In this document: positions 16,079-25,611 of the stretch, piece by piece
Numbering within the stretch: the first letter of the stretch is position 1
Layout of the letters: each line of letters begins with the position of its first letter
From: Nitrosomonadales bacterium
GTDB lineage: Bacteria; Pseudomonadota; Gammaproteobacteria; Burkholderiales; Gallionellaceae
Reading direction: 5' to 3'
DNA: 47,953 bases
NCBI GenBank assembly: GCA_023259015.1
Contig: JAHFRC010000005.1
Location: forward strand, 1-47,953
Program-made: the position numbers and the translations under genes
The notes under the pieces: generated by a model
The model's database searches: none
What the model was told of the DNA's origin: nothing
Seen by the model: only the letters and a program-made list of their open reading frames with translations

Positions 16079-18133
16079 TCAGGGAGTTTCGAGCAGTCCA
16101 TTATGCCGCAATAATGCATCTATGCTCGGCTCGCGCCCGCGAAACGCCGCAAACGATTGCATCGCATCCCGGCTGCCGCCCATCGCCAGAATTTCGCTGC
16201 GGAAACGCGCGCCGACATCCGGGTTCAGCACGCCGTTTTCCTCAAACAGGCTGTATGCATCGGCGGACAATACTTCCGCCCATTTGTAGCTGTAATAGCC
16301 CGCCGCATAGCCGCCGGCGAAAATATGCGAAAAGCTGTGCGGAAAGCGGTGAAATGCGGGCGGGATCAGCACCGCGACTTCAGCGCGCACCTCGTCGAGC
16401 AAGTCAAGGATGGACTTTGCGCTGCCCGCCTCGAAGCTGCTGTGCATCAGCATGTCGAACAGCGCGAATTCGATCTGGCGCAGGGTCTGCAAGCCGCTCT
16501 GGAAGTTTTTTGCGGCCAGCATCTTGTCGAACAACGCGCGCGGCAATGGCTCGCCGCTATCCACATGGCGCGTCATGCCCTGCAATACATCCCACTCCCA
16601 GCAAAAATTTTCCATGAATTGGCTGGGCAATTCAACCGCGTCCCATTCCACGCCGTTAATGCCGGAAACAGCCAGGTCTTCCACTTCGGTGAGCAAGTGA
16701 TGCAAGCCGTGGCCGAACTCATGGAACAGCGTGATTACCTCGTCGTGGGTGAACATTGCTGGTTTTCCGCCGAGGGGTGCGGAAAAGTTGCAGTTCAGAT
16801 AGGCGACCGGTGTCTGTATCCCCGATGCAAGGCGGCGGCGCGTGATCGCATCGTCCATCCAAGCCCCGCCGCGCTTGCTGTTGCGCGCGTACAAGTCGAG
16901 ATAGAACTGGCCGACAAGTTGTCCTTGCGCATTGCGGATATCAAAGAAGCGCACGTCGTCATGCCATACCGGCGCGGCGGAAGCGTTGATTTGCAGCCCA
17001 TACAGCGTCTCCACCAGCTTGAACATGCCCGGCAGCACTGCATCCTCCGGGAAATACCGCTTTACCTCCTGTTCGGAAAAGGCATAGCGTTTTTCGCGCA
17101 GTTTCTCGCTGGCGTAACCGATGTCCCAGGACTGCAATTCCGGCAACCCCAATTCGGTGCGCGCGAATTCACGCAGTTCAGCCAGATCTTTCTCGGCGAA
17201 CGGCCGTGCGCGCCGCGCCAGTTCGCGCATGAATTCGACAACCTGTTGCGGTGAATCCGCCATCTTGCTTGCCAGCGACAGTTCGCCAAAGCTGGCAAAG
17301 CCCAGCAGGCTTGCTTCCTCGCCGCGCAGCCTGACGATCTCATCCATCAAGGCGGTGTTGTCCAGCTCCGGCTTGCCGAATTCGCTGGCGCGCGTGCCAT
17401 AGGCGCGATACATCTTTTCGCGCAATGCGCGGTTGTCGGCGAATTGCATGACCGGCATGTAGGACGGCGCTTTCAGCGTGAACAGCCAGCCAGCCTTGCC
17501 CGCCGCTTGTGCGGCTTCCTGCGCCGCCTGCAGCGCGTCTTCAGGCAAACCGCCAAGTTCCTCCCTGTTCTCGATGGCCAGCGTGTAATCGTTGGTGGCG
17601 TCGAGCAGGTTGTCGGAAAAGCGCGACGACAATTCCGCCAGGCGTTCCTGGATTTGCAGGAAGCGCGCCTTCTTGTCCTCCGCCAATTCCGCGCCGCCGA
17701 GGCGAAAGTCGCGCAGCTCGTTTTCGATGATTTTCTTGCGCGCCGCGCTCAAACCGGCGAATTCAGGGCTGTTGCGCAAAGCCTTGAATTTTTCGAACAG
17801 CGCGAGGTTCTGGCCGAGCTCGGCGTAATGCTGGATGATCTTCGGCAGCGTGGCGTTATACACCTCGCGCAATTCCGGGCTGTTCATCACCGCATTCAAA
17901 TGTCCGACCGGCCCCCAAGCGCGTGACAGGCGCTCGTTGGCATCTTCCATCGGCACGATGAAATCCTGCCAGGTGGGCGGCGCGCTATCGCCGAGCAGCC
18001 GCGCAATCAGTGCGCGATTTTCCACCAGCAATTGTTCAATCGCCGGTGCGACGTGTTCAGGCTTGATCTCCGCAAAACGCGGCAGACCGGAGAAATCCAG
18101 CAGTGGATTATTTGAATCGGCTTGCTTGCGCAT
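16079..18133 (-). CDS. prlC: Oligopeptidase A
   Basis: PrlC is a cytoplasmic M3-family zinc metallopeptidase that degrades oligopeptides, including released signal peptides. The preferred start is the ATG at 18133 (MRKQADSNNPLLDFSGLPRF), giving 684 residues, the usual length; an upstream in-frame Met at 18193 would add 20 atypical residues. The zinc motif is HEFGHGLHH, with His471-Glu-Phe-Gly-His475, near the expected two-thirds position, and the third ligand lies in the following helix. It leads the DUF4124-glutaredoxin gene. Confidence 0.93.
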   Translation of the reverse strand: MRKQADSNNPLLDFSGLPRFAEIKPEHVAPAIEQLLVENRALIARLLGDSAPPTWQDFIVPMEDANERLSRAWGPVGHLNAVMNSPELREVYNATLPKIIQHYAELGQNLALFEKFKALRNSPEFAGLSAARKKIIENELRDFRLGGAELAEDKKARFLQIQERLAELSSRFSDNLLDATNDYTLAIENREELGGLPEDALQAAQEAAQAAGKAGWLFTLKAPSYMPVMQFADNRALREKMYRAYGTRASEFGKPELDNTALMDEIVRLRGEEASLLGFASFGELSLASKMADSPQQVVEFMRELARRARPFAEKDLAELREFARTELGLPELQSWDIGYASEKLREKRYAFSEQEVKRYFPEDAVLPGMFKLVETLYGLQINASAAPVWHDDVRFFDIRNAQGQLVGQFYLDLYARNSKRGGAWMDDAITRRRLASGIQTPVAYLNCNFSAPLGGKPAMFTHDEVITLFHEFGHGLHHLLTEVEDLAVSGINGVEWDAVELPSQFMENFCWEWDVLQGMTRHVDSGEPLPRALFDKMLAAKNFQSGLQTLRQIEFALFDMLMHSSFEAGSAKSILDLLDEVRAEVAVLIPPAFHRFPHSFSHIFAGGYAAGYYSYKWAEVLSADAYSLFEENGVLNPDVGARFRSEILAMGGSRDAMQSFAAFRGREPSIDALLRHNGLLETP

Positions 18134-18192
18134 AAATATGTCAGTAATTTTTACGTATGTTGAACTTTCAGCGCCGGCTGGATTGTGGGGCA

Positions 18193-18207
18193 AGTTACGC
18201 CGTAACT
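18193..18207. promoter_or_regulatory. Compact palindrome upstream of prlC
   Basis: AGTTACG-C-CGTAACT is a perfect inverted repeat with a single central base, 60 bases upstream of the prlC start. The loop is too small for an RNA hairpin, so it looks more like a dimer-binding site. The binding protein is unknown. Confidence 0.3.
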
Positions 18208-18288
18208 AAAAATCGAATAAAGGATTCATGGCTGAGTTTAAGAATTGACTGCCAAATTCCTGTCTGCGAGGGGGTGTTGCAGAAGCTG

Positions 18289-19563
18289 TCAGGTTTGATA
18301 AACAACCTTTCCATCCACCAGCGTGTAACGCACCTTTCCCTGCAATTCCAGGCCGGTGAACGGCGTATTCTTGCCTTGGCTCTTCAGTGCAGCAGGCTCA
18401 ATTTTCCACCATGCTTCAGGGTCAAATACGCACACATCCGCAGCGGCGCCGACCGACAAATGCCCCGCATCCAGGCCCATGATCTGCGCGGGCCGCAACG
18501 TTACCCTGGCGAGCGCATCGGCCAGCGCAAACTTATCCTGCCCTGCCCACTTGAGCACCAGCGGCAGCAGCAATTCAAGCCCGGTAGCGCCTGGCTCCGC
18601 TTCGGCAAACGGCAGTTGCTTGGCATCTTCGTCCACCGGTGAGTGGTCGGAGCAGATCGCGTCTATCGTGCCGTCGAGCAAGGCGGCGCGCAGTACAGCG
18701 CGGTCGCGCAGGCTGCGCAAAGGCGGCACCAGATGACAGTTGGCATCGAAAAAGCCAATGTCCATTTCTGACAGGTGTACGTGATTGGCCGACACATCGC
18801 AGGTAACCGACATGCCGTGTTGTTTTGCGGCACGCACCAGCGAGATTCCAGACTCGCTGGAAATGCGGCAGATGTGCAGCCTTACGCCGGTTTCGCGCGC
18901 CAGTTGCAGCATGGTGGTCAGCGCGATGGCTTCGGCGCACACCGGGATGGCAGGCAAGCCCAGGCGGGTCGCCACTTCGCCATCGTGCGCCACGCCATTC
19001 TTGGCCAGGAAGTTGTCTTGCGGGCGCAGCCACACGCTGAAGCCGAAGGTGGAGGCATACTGCATCGCGCGCATCAGCACGCGGGTATCGGTCAGCGGCG
19101 CATCGGCCTGGCTGAATGCCACACATCCGGCATCCGCCAGCTCGGCCATTTCGGTGAGTTCTACGCCTTTCAACCCATAAGTCAGCGCACCCACCGGATA
19201 GACATGCGCCTGGTTCAGCACCCGCGCACGATGCTTGAGCATCTCCACCAAACCCGGCTCATCCAGCGGCGGATCGGTATCCGGGGGGCAGGCCAGCGTG
19301 GTGATGCCGCCCGTTGCTGCGGCATCCATCTCGGATTCCAGCGTGGCCTTGTATTCGTAGCCCGGCTCGCGCAGGCGCGCGGCGAGGTCGATCAGGCCGG
19401 GCATGACGACCAGCCCTGTTGCATCAATAATTTTGTCCGCGACGAATCCCGCTGGAGCATTGCCGATGGCAGTCACCTTGCCTGCACTGATGAATAAATC
19501 CTGCTGGGCATCGATCCGGTTTTTCGGGTCAATCAAACGACCATTTTTAATATGAATTTTCAT
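18289..19563 (-). CDS. pyrX: Non-catalytic dihydroorotase homologue (PyrC-like, PyrX)
   Basis: This 424-residue protein has the dihydroorotase fold, but the metal-binding DxHxH of strand 1 is destroyed: where active enzymes read DLHVHLREPG this one reads DLAARLREPG, with Ala61 and Arg63 in place of the two zinc histidines. It matches the PyrC' type known from Pseudomonas, which is inactive as dihydroorotase but is needed to assemble the pyrB-encoded aspartate transcarbamoylase into its dodecameric complex. It starts 3 bases after pyrB, as expected for a stoichiometric partner. A true dihydroorotase must be encoded elsewhere. Confidence 0.92.
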   Translation of the reverse strand: MKIHIKNGRLIDPKNRIDAQQDLFISAGKVTAIGNAPAGFVADKIIDATGLVVMPGLIDLAARLREPGYEYKATLESEMDAAATGGITTLACPPDTDPPLDEPGLVEMLKHRARVLNQAHVYPVGALTYGLKGVELTEMAELADAGCVAFSQADAPLTDTRVLMRAMQYASTFGFSVWLRPQDNFLAKNGVAHDGEVATRLGLPAIPVCAEAIALTTMLQLARETGVRLHICRISSESGISLVRAAKQHGMSVTCDVSANHVHLSEMDIGFFDANCHLVPPLRSLRDRAVLRAALLDGTIDAICSDHSPVDEDAKQLPFAEAEPGATGLELLLPLVLKWAGQDKFALADALARVTLRPAQIMGLDAGHLSVGAAADVCVFDPEAWWKIEPAALKSQGKNTPFTGLELQGKVRYTLVDGKVVYQT

Positions 19564-19566
19564 CTT

Positions 19567-20517
19567 CTACTTTCCCGCCAACATGCTCATTGCCGCCATG
19601 CGCACCGCGATGCCGAAAGTGACTTGCGGCAGGATCACCGAGTGCGTACCGTCCGCCACGCTGGAATCGATTTCCACGCCGCGGTTCATCGGTCCGGGGT
19701 GCATCACGATGGCATCCGCCTTGGCCAGCGCCAGTTTTTCCTGGGTCAGGCCGTAATACTTGAAATACTCCTGTGCGCTGGGCAAAAGAGCGCCCTGCAT
19801 GCGTTCGTTCTGCAAGCGCAGCATCATCACTACGTCCACCTCGCGCAGGCCCTGCAGCATGTCATGATAGACATGCACGCCGAGGCGTTCGACGCAGGCG
19901 GGCAGCAGCGTCCTGGGTGCGATCACACGTACTTCCGGCACGCCCAGCGTGGTCAGCGCATGAATCTGCGAGCGCGCCACGCGCGAATGCAGGATGTCGC
20001 CGACTATCACCACGCGCAGGTTATGGAATTCCTTTTTGTAGTGGCGGATGGTGAACATGTCCAGCAGCGCCTGCGTCGGATGCGCATGGCGCCCGTCGCC
20101 CGCGTTAATGACGTGAATCCTGGGCGCGACATGCCTTGCGATCAAATGCGCGGCGCCGCTTTGCGAGTGGCGCACCACGAACATGTCGGCGTGCATGGCA
20201 CACAGGTTATCCACGGTGTCGAGCAGGGTCTCGCCCTTGCTGGATGATGAAGAGCCGATGTTGAGGTTGACCACGTCCGCCGACAGGCGTTTGGCGGCAA
20301 TCTCGAAAGTGGTGCGGGTGCGCGTGCTGTTCTCGAAAAACAGGTTGAACACCGACTTGCCGTGCAGCAGCGGCACTTTCTTGATTTCGCTGCCCGCCGC
20401 CACATTCACGAAGGAGGCGGTGCGATCCAGAATGTCGCGCAGGATGGATACCGGCAAGCCTTCGGTGGAAAGCAGGTGTTGCAGTTCACCGTGTTTGTTG
20501 AGTTGCGGATTGTTCAT
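19567..20517 (-). CDS. pyrB: Aspartate carbamoyltransferase catalytic subunit
   Basis: PyrB catalyses the first committed step of pyrimidine synthesis, carbamoyl phosphate plus aspartate to carbamoyl aspartate. The 316-residue product has the carbamoyl-phosphate motif [13 protein letters not shown] near residues 59-71, and [11 protein letters not shown] near the C terminus. Its start overlaps the ruvX stop by 4 bases, and pyrX follows directly. In pseudomonads and many betaproteobacteria a pyrR regulator gene lies between ruvX and pyrB; here the overlap leaves no room for it. Confidence 0.97.
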   Translation of the reverse strand: MNNPQLNKHGELQHLLSTEGLPVSILRDILDRTASFVNVAAGSEIKKVPLLHGKSVFNLFFENSTRTRTTFEIAAKRLSADVVNLNIGSSSSSKGETLLDTVDNLCAMHADMFVVRHSQSGAAHLIARHVAPRIHVINAGDGRHAHPTQALLDMFTIRHYKKEFHNLRVVIVGDILHSRVARSQIHALTTLGVPEVRVIAPRTLLPACVERLGVHVYHDMLQGLREVDVVMMLRLQNERMQGALLPSAQEYFKYYGLTQEKLALAKADAIVMHPGPMNRGVEIDSSVADGTHSVILPQVTFGIAVRMAAMSMLAGK

Positions 20518-20972
20518 GCCGTAAGCCCCATCGCGGGTTCGTCAAAATAAGCCTGCAAAATATGTTGCGCCGCAACCTGGTCGAGCAGCGGTTTCTGTTT
20601 GACGCCGCGTATCCCCGCTTCGGCCAGCTGTGAACTTGCGGCGGCGGAAGTATAACGCTCATCCACCAGAATGGTGGGCAAATCAAAGCGCCCCTTGAGG
20701 CGCTGGGCAAAGCGGCGGCACAGCCGTGTCAGCTCATGCGGCGTGCCGTCGTCATTGCCGGGCAGTCCCACCACCAGCGCCGCCGGCTGCCATTCATGGA
20801 TGAGTGCTCCGATGGCGGCGAAACGCTGTTCATTTTGCTCGCTGCGCAAAGTGGTCAGCGGCTGCGCCGTGCCGGAGATGGAATTGCCGACCGCCACGCC
20901 GATGCGTTTAGCGCCAAAATCGAATGCCAGGAAAGTGCCTTTTAATATAGCTGTAGCACCACCGTCAGGCAT
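20514..20972 (-). CDS. ruvX: Holliday junction resolvase-like nuclease RuvX (YqgF)
   Basis: This 152-residue YqgF/RuvX protein has an RNase H-like nuclease fold and is implicated in pre-16S rRNA processing and in recombination. It has the first catalytic Asp in [15 protein letters not shown], the conserved [12 protein letters not shown], and the last Asp in [12 protein letters not shown]. Length is normal. It overlaps yqgE by 8 bases upstream and pyrB by 4 bases downstream, so it is in the middle of a translationally coupled operon. Confidence 0.93.
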   Translation of the reverse strand: MPDGGATAILKGTFLAFDFGAKRIGVAVGNSISGTAQPLTTLRSEQNEQRFAAIGALIHEWQPAALVVGLPGNDDGTPHELTRLCRRFAQRLKGRFDLPTILVDERYTSAAASSQLAEAGIRGVKQKPLLDQVAAQHILQAYFDEPAMGLTA

Positions 20973-21525
20973 GCCCGGCTTCCTCCGACAGTGAGGCGTA
21001 ATCCACGCCCAGCAGCGCCATTGCGGCAGACAGGCGCTCTTCCGCAGGCAGGTCGAACAGGATGTGCTCGGAGGCTGTTACGCTGAGCCAGGCATTTTGC
21101 GCCAACTCATGTTCCAGTTGTCCTTGCGCCCATCCGGCATAGCCAAGAGTTACCAGCAGATGGTGCGGTCCCGTTCCCCCACCGACTGCTTCGAGAATAT
21201 CCTTGGAGGTGGTCAGGGCCAGCCGGTCATTGATGCGCAGTGTAGATTGCCAATCCCCCTGTGTGTTGTGCAAAACGAAGCCGCGCTCGGTCTGCACCGG
21301 GCCGCCAAAATGCACCGGCAAACTTTTATACTCGTCCTGATCCAGGGGAACTTTGATCTGGGCGAACAGTTCGCCCAGCGTGAGGTTGATCGGGCGGTTT
21401 ACGATGATACCCAGCGCGCCTTGCTCGTTGTGCTCGCAAATGTAGGTAAGCGACTTGGCAAACACCGAATCCACCATGGCAGGCATGGCAATGAGGAAGT
21501 GGTGGCTCAGGTCAAGTTGCGGCAT
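20965..21525 (-). CDS. yqgE: YqgE/AlgH family protein
   Basis: This 186-residue member of the UPF0301 (YqgE/AlgH) family is of uncertain biochemical role; AlgH was originally tied to alginate regulation in Pseudomonas. Family stretches include [20 protein letters not shown] at the N terminus, [10 protein letters not shown], and the central [15 protein letters not shown]. It is the first gene of the yqgE-ruvX-pyrB-pyrX operon, a conserved pairing with ruvX. The 188 bases upstream contain a repeat palindrome and no obvious promoter. Confidence 0.92.
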   Translation of the reverse strand: MPQLDLSHHFLIAMPAMVDSVFAKSLTYICEHNEQGALGIIVNRPINLTLGELFAQIKVPLDQDEYKSLPVHFGGPVQTERGFVLHNTQGDWQSTLRINDRLALTTSKDILEAVGGGTGPHHLLVTLGYAGWAQGQLEHELAQNAWLSVTASEHILFDLPAEERLSAAMALLGVDYASLSEEAGHA

Positions 21526-21592
21526 AGGCGTTATTGTAAACCCATAGGGCGGCCTTCACAATTTATTGATCCCTCCAGCCATATCCAGAAAT

Positions 21593-21658
21593 CCGTTCGC
21601 ATTGATGCTGTCGAAATGTGCACGAACTCATGCGCTTCGACAGGCTCAGCACGAACGG
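21593..21658. repeat. TTCGACAG...CGAACGG palindromic repeat
   Basis: Two 23-base arms, 21593-21615 and 21636-21658, are inverted copies with a few mismatches, ending in CCGTTCG/CGAACGG and CTGTCGAA/TTCGACAG. The right arm is the widely dispersed proteobacterial intergenic motif TTCGACAGGCTCAGCACGAA. It lies between yqgE and the truncated kinase, 56 bases past the kinase stop. No coding role is apparent. Confidence 0.65.
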
Positions 21659-21713
21659 CCGCAAGGTTTTATTTGTGCCGAACCAATAGCCCGCTTCAAG
21701 TGTACGCAAGAGC

Positions 21714-22742
21714 TTACCCAACACGTCCCGGCAAAACCTGAGACGCCATTATGGTGGGCAAGCGGACGATGAAACGCGTCCCTTCTCCCCGCTTCGAGGA
21801 CACTTCGATCCGTCCGCCAAGCGCGGTGATTTCACTAAGCACTACATCCAGGCCCACGCCGCGCCCTGATATTTCCGTCACCTTGGTTGCTGTGGTAAGG
21901 CCGGGCATGAAAACCAGCCGCATGGCCTGCTCATCGCTCATTTTTTCATCCGCCGGCATGCCAAGCTCCGCTGCCTTCTGTTGCAGGTGCGCTATGTTTA
22001 TGCCTGCGCCATCATCGCTGAGCTCGAATATCAATTCGTTATTTTCCTGATATAACGACAGGCGTATAACCCCGGTTGGAGGCTTGCCTGCGTGTTCGCG
22101 CTGTTGCGGGTCTTCCAGGCCATGGGCAATGGCGTTGCGCAGCATGTGCTCAAGCGGCGCTTTCATTTTGCCCAGCACGCGACGGTCGATTTTCACTTCC
22201 GCGCCGCCCAACTCCAGCAGGGCTTTCTTGTTCAGTTCCTTGCAGGTCTGGCGAACGATGCGATATAGCCGCTCACTGAGATTGGCGAACGGCACCATGC
22301 GGGGCGACATCAAATTTTGCTGCATTTCGGGATTAACATGGGTTTGTATGGAAAGCGCGGCAGACGCCTCATCATGCCGGGGCGCCGCTACGGCGATTTG
22401 GCTCGTATTGCGTAATTGTTCCAGCGCATTGGCGATGCCGGTAAAACAGTTTTCCAGCTCATCCATGAAGGCCGCCTCATGCTGCGCTTGCGACATGGCT
22501 TGAACGACACGTTCCTCCATGTGGTGCGTCAGATTGCCCACCCGCAATGCGCCTGCCATGCGCGCACTGCCCTTCAGTGTGTGCAGGCTGCGATGCAGGC
22601 TGCGGCCGAGCGTTTTATCCTCCGGCTGCCCGCGCCATGCGCGCATGAGGCGGGCAACTTGCGGGAAAATATCGTCGGCCTCTTCCAGAAACACCGGCAA
22701 CAGGTGTTCATCCACCTCATCCTGCACCATGTCTTCTTTCAT
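21714..22742 (-). pseudogene. Truncated ChpA/CheA-type histidine kinase (Hpt + dimerisation + ATPase)
   Basis: The 342-residue product resembles the core of ChpA/PilL-type CheA kinases. It has an Hpt domain with His54 in RSLHTLKGSARMAGA, a dimerisation helix pair around VPFANLSERLYRIVRQ, and an ATPase domain (HMLRNAIAHGLED, DDGAGIN, GRGVGLDVV). It stops right after GTRFIVRLP, exactly where a CheW-like domain would begin (TIMASQVLPGRVG then stop), and lacks both the CheW and receiver modules. No che or pil genes are nearby. It begins 9 bases after trkH with a good ribosome-binding site (AAAGGGAAGG). It may be a decayed paralogue or a minimal kinase in use; I favour truncation, without proof. 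Confidence 0.6.
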
Positions 22743-22751
22743 GCCTTCCCT

Positions 22752-24209
22752 TTATCTTTTCCAGAAATGCGGCGTAAAAAGAATCAATACGGTGAAGATT
22801 TCCAGGCGGCCGAGCAGCATAGCCAAGATGCATACCCACGTCTGAAAATCGGTCAATACGCCAAAGTTACTTGCGGGGCCGACCACGCCCAACCCTGGCC
22901 CGGCATTATTGATGCAGGCAATCACGGCAGAAAATGAGGAGAGGAAATCCAGTCCGCTGATCACCAGCGCAAAAGTCAGGGTAACCACGCTCATGAAATA
23001 CAGGAAAACAAATCCCAGCACCGAAAACACGATATTGTTGGGGATCACCTGTCCCCCGATTTTCATCGGATTCACCGCAGAGGGATGCAGCAACTTGAGG
23101 AATTCGCGTCCCGCCTGTTTGAACAGGATGATGGTGCGGATCATCTTGATGCCGCCGCCTGTGGAACCGGAACTGGCCGTAATGCAACTCAAGAACAGCA
23201 TCCACAACGGCGCAAAAACCGGCCATTGGTTGAAGTCCGCACTGGCAAGGCCGCAGTCGGTGGCCAGCGATACGAGGTTGAAACTGGCGTAGCGCAAGGC
23301 TGTCCAGAAATCCGGATAGACGCCCTTCCACCACAGGAAAACAGCGATGCCTGCACAGCTTGCCAATACCAGCGCTACTGTGGCAACACCTTCCGTGTCA
23401 TGCAGATAGAGCTTCAGGCTTTTTTTGCGCCACACCAGGAAATGCGTGGCGAAGTTCATTGCCGCCAGCAACATGAATACGATCAGCACCATCTCGATGG
23501 CGGGGGAGTTGAAATAGCCCACACTGGCATCGTGTGTGGAGAACCCGCCCAACCCCATTGCGGCAAAAGCATGGCAGATCGCATCCAGCCAGTTCATTCC
23601 GGCCAGCTTCAACGATGCGATGCAGGCCAGGGTGATGCCGAGATACACCAGCCACAGGTTGCGTGCCGTCTCGGTAATGCGCGGCGTCAATGCGGAATCC
23701 TTCATCGGGCCGGGCGTTTCCGCCTTGAACAATTGCCGTCCGCCGACGCCGAGCAACGGCAGGATCGCCACAGCCAGCACGATGATGCCCAGGCCGCCGA
23801 TCCAGTTTAATTCATGTCTCCAGATATTGATGGCAGGTGGCAGATGGTCCAGCCCGGTCAATATGGTCGCGCCGGTGGTCGTCAATCCGGACATGGTTTC
23901 AAAATAGGCATCGGTGAATGACAGCCCGTCAATCACCAGAAGCAGAGGCAGGGTTGCCACTGCGGGCATTGCCGTCCACATCGCCACCACCAGCAGGTAG
24001 CCGTGGCGTATGGAAAGCTCGCCTTTGTAACGGCGCGTCAACAGCCACATCAGGATGCCGAAAGCGGCAGTCCATAACATCGCCAGCACAAAGTCAATCA
24101 TCGTGCCGTCGTTATAAACCAGCGAAGCCGCGATGGGCATCAAATAAGTAATGCTGAACACTACCAGCATCAGCCCCAAGGCATGAATAACCGTCAAGGC
24201 ACGCTGCAT
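22752..24209 (-). CDS. trkH: Potassium uptake channel TrkH
   Basis: TrkH is the inner-membrane K+ translocating subunit of the Trk system, gated by TrkA. The 485-residue protein has about ten membrane segments and the repeated pore loops; selectivity-filter-like stretches are GLTTTGATIL, MGLGGFSTHD, ATDCGLAS and NNAGPGLG. The start codon shares one base with the trkA stop (TAATG), so translation is coupled. Length and order (trkA then trkH) are common in betaproteobacteria. Confidence 0.95.
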   Translation of the reverse strand: MQRALTVIHALGLMLVVFSITYLMPIAASLVYNDGTMIDFVLAMLWTAAFGILMWLLTRRYKGELSIRHGYLLVVAMWTAMPAVATLPLLLVIDGLSFTDAYFETMSGLTTTGATILTGLDHLPPAINIWRHELNWIGGLGIIVLAVAILPLLGVGGRQLFKAETPGPMKDSALTPRITETARNLWLVYLGITLACIASLKLAGMNWLDAICHAFAAMGLGGFSTHDASVGYFNSPAIEMVLIVFMLLAAMNFATHFLVWRKKSLKLYLHDTEGVATVALVLASCAGIAVFLWWKGVYPDFWTALRYASFNLVSLATDCGLASADFNQWPVFAPLWMLFLSCITASSGSTGGGIKMIRTIILFKQAGREFLKLLHPSAVNPMKIGGQVIPNNIVFSVLGFVFLYFMSVVTLTFALVISGLDFLSSFSAVIACINNAGPGLGVVGPASNFGVLTDFQTWVCILAMLLGRLEIFTVLILFTPHFWKR

Positions 24210-25582
24210 TAAAAGAACCCGAGATTAACCTGGAACAGTTTTTCCACCTTGCGCACCATGGCTTTATTGATGACAAACACGATGACATGGTCTTCGGCCT
24301 CGATACACACATTGCGGTGCCCCATGATGGCTTCTTCGCCGCGCACGATCGCGCCGATGGTGGCGCCCTTGGGCAGGTCGATTTCATCGATGCGCCGCCC
24401 TACCACCTTGGAAGAATTACGGTCGCCGTGAGCCACCAGTTCCAGCGCCTCCGCCGCGCCACGCCGCAGCGAATGCACCACCGCCACATCGCCCTGGCGC
24501 ACATAGGCAAGCAGAGAGCCGATGGTGACCTGGGCGGGAGACAGCGCGATATCGATCTTGCCGCCCTGCACCAGCCCGACATATGCGCTGCGGTTGATCA
24601 GCGCAATGACCTTGCGTGCGCCGCCCTGTTTGGCGAGCAGCGCAGCCATGATGTTATTCTCGTCGTCGTTGGTCAGCGCGCAGAACACATCCACTTCGGC
24701 CACATGTTCGGCAGCCAGCAATTTTTCGTCGGTGCCATCGCCATTCAGTACCAGCGTATGCATTAATTCGCCGGCCAGTTTTTTGCAGGCTTTCTTGTCG
24801 TACTCGATCAGCTTGACCTGATAGTGCCGCTCCAGCGAAAGCGCCAGGCGATGCCCGATATTGCCGCCGCCCACAATCATTACACGTTTTGCCGGCTTGT
24901 CCATGCGGCGCAGCTCTTGCAGCACGGTGCGGATATCCCCGGTGGCGGCGATGAAGAATATCTCATCGCCCGCCTCTACCACCGTGCCGCCTTCCGGAAT
25001 GATCGGCCCCCCTTGCCGGAAAATCGCGGCAACGCGCGTATCGACTTGCGGTATATGGGTGCGCAAAAAGCTTAGCGGCTTACCCACCAGCGGGCCACCT
25101 TCAAACACTTTCACCGCCACCAGCGAAACGCGCCCATCGGCAAATTCCAGCACCTGCAAGGCTTCCGGAAATTCGATCAGCTTGGAAACATAGTTGGTGA
25201 GTATCTGCTCGGGGCAGATGGAAAAATCCACACAGAAATTTGCGGGGCTGAAAATATCTGGGTGTTCCAGATAATCGGCGGCGCGGATTCGCGCAATCAG
25301 GGTCGGTGTGTTGTACAGGCTGGCGGCCAGCTTGCAGGCCACCATGTTGACTTCGTCGCTTTGCGTAACCGCCAGCAGCATGTCCGCGTCGGCAATGCCT
25401 GCCTGCTCCAGTATGGAAGGGTGCGAGGCATTGCCCGCCAGGGTGCGCAGGTCGTAACGGTCTTGCAGCGTGCGCAACTTTTCCGCGTCGGTGTCGACTA
25501 CTGTGATGTCATTGGCTTCGCTGACCAGGCTTTCCGCTACTGTCAAGCCGACCTGCCCTGCACCAAGAATCAATATCTTCAC
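24209..25582 (-). CDS. trkA: Trk potassium system NAD-binding subunit TrkA
   Basis: TrkA is the peripheral cytoplasmic regulator of TrkH. The 457-residue protein has two tandem RCK units, each with a Rossmann domain (MKILILGAGQVGLTVAESL at the N terminus; RVMIVGGGNIGHRLALSLE near residue 233) followed by a TrkA-C domain. Translation starts at a GTG with AAAGG upstream (AAAGGTTGGC-GTG). It follows the inositol-phosphatase gene by 29 bases on the same strand. Confidence 0.95.
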   Translation of the reverse strand: MKILILGAGQVGLTVAESLVSEANDITVVDTDAEKLRTLQDRYDLRTLAGNASHPSILEQAGIADADMLLAVTQSDEVNMVACKLAASLYNTPTLIARIRAADYLEHPDIFSPANFCVDFSICPEQILTNYVSKLIEFPEALQVLEFADGRVSLVAVKVFEGGPLVGKPLSFLRTHIPQVDTRVAAIFRQGGPIIPEGGTVVEAGDEIFFIAATGDIRTVLQELRRMDKPAKRVMIVGGGNIGHRLALSLERHYQVKLIEYDKKACKKLAGELMHTLVLNGDGTDEKLLAAEHVAEVDVFCALTNDDENNIMAALLAKQGGARKVIALINRSAYVGLVQGGKIDIALSPAQVTIGSLLAYVRQGDVAVVHSLRRGAAEALELVAHGDRNSSKVVGRRIDEIDLPKGATIGAIVRGEEAIMGHRNVCIEAEDHVIVFVINKAMVRKVEKLFQVNLGFF

Positions 25583-25611
25583 GCCAACCTTTCATGCCGG
25601 ACGAACGGCGA

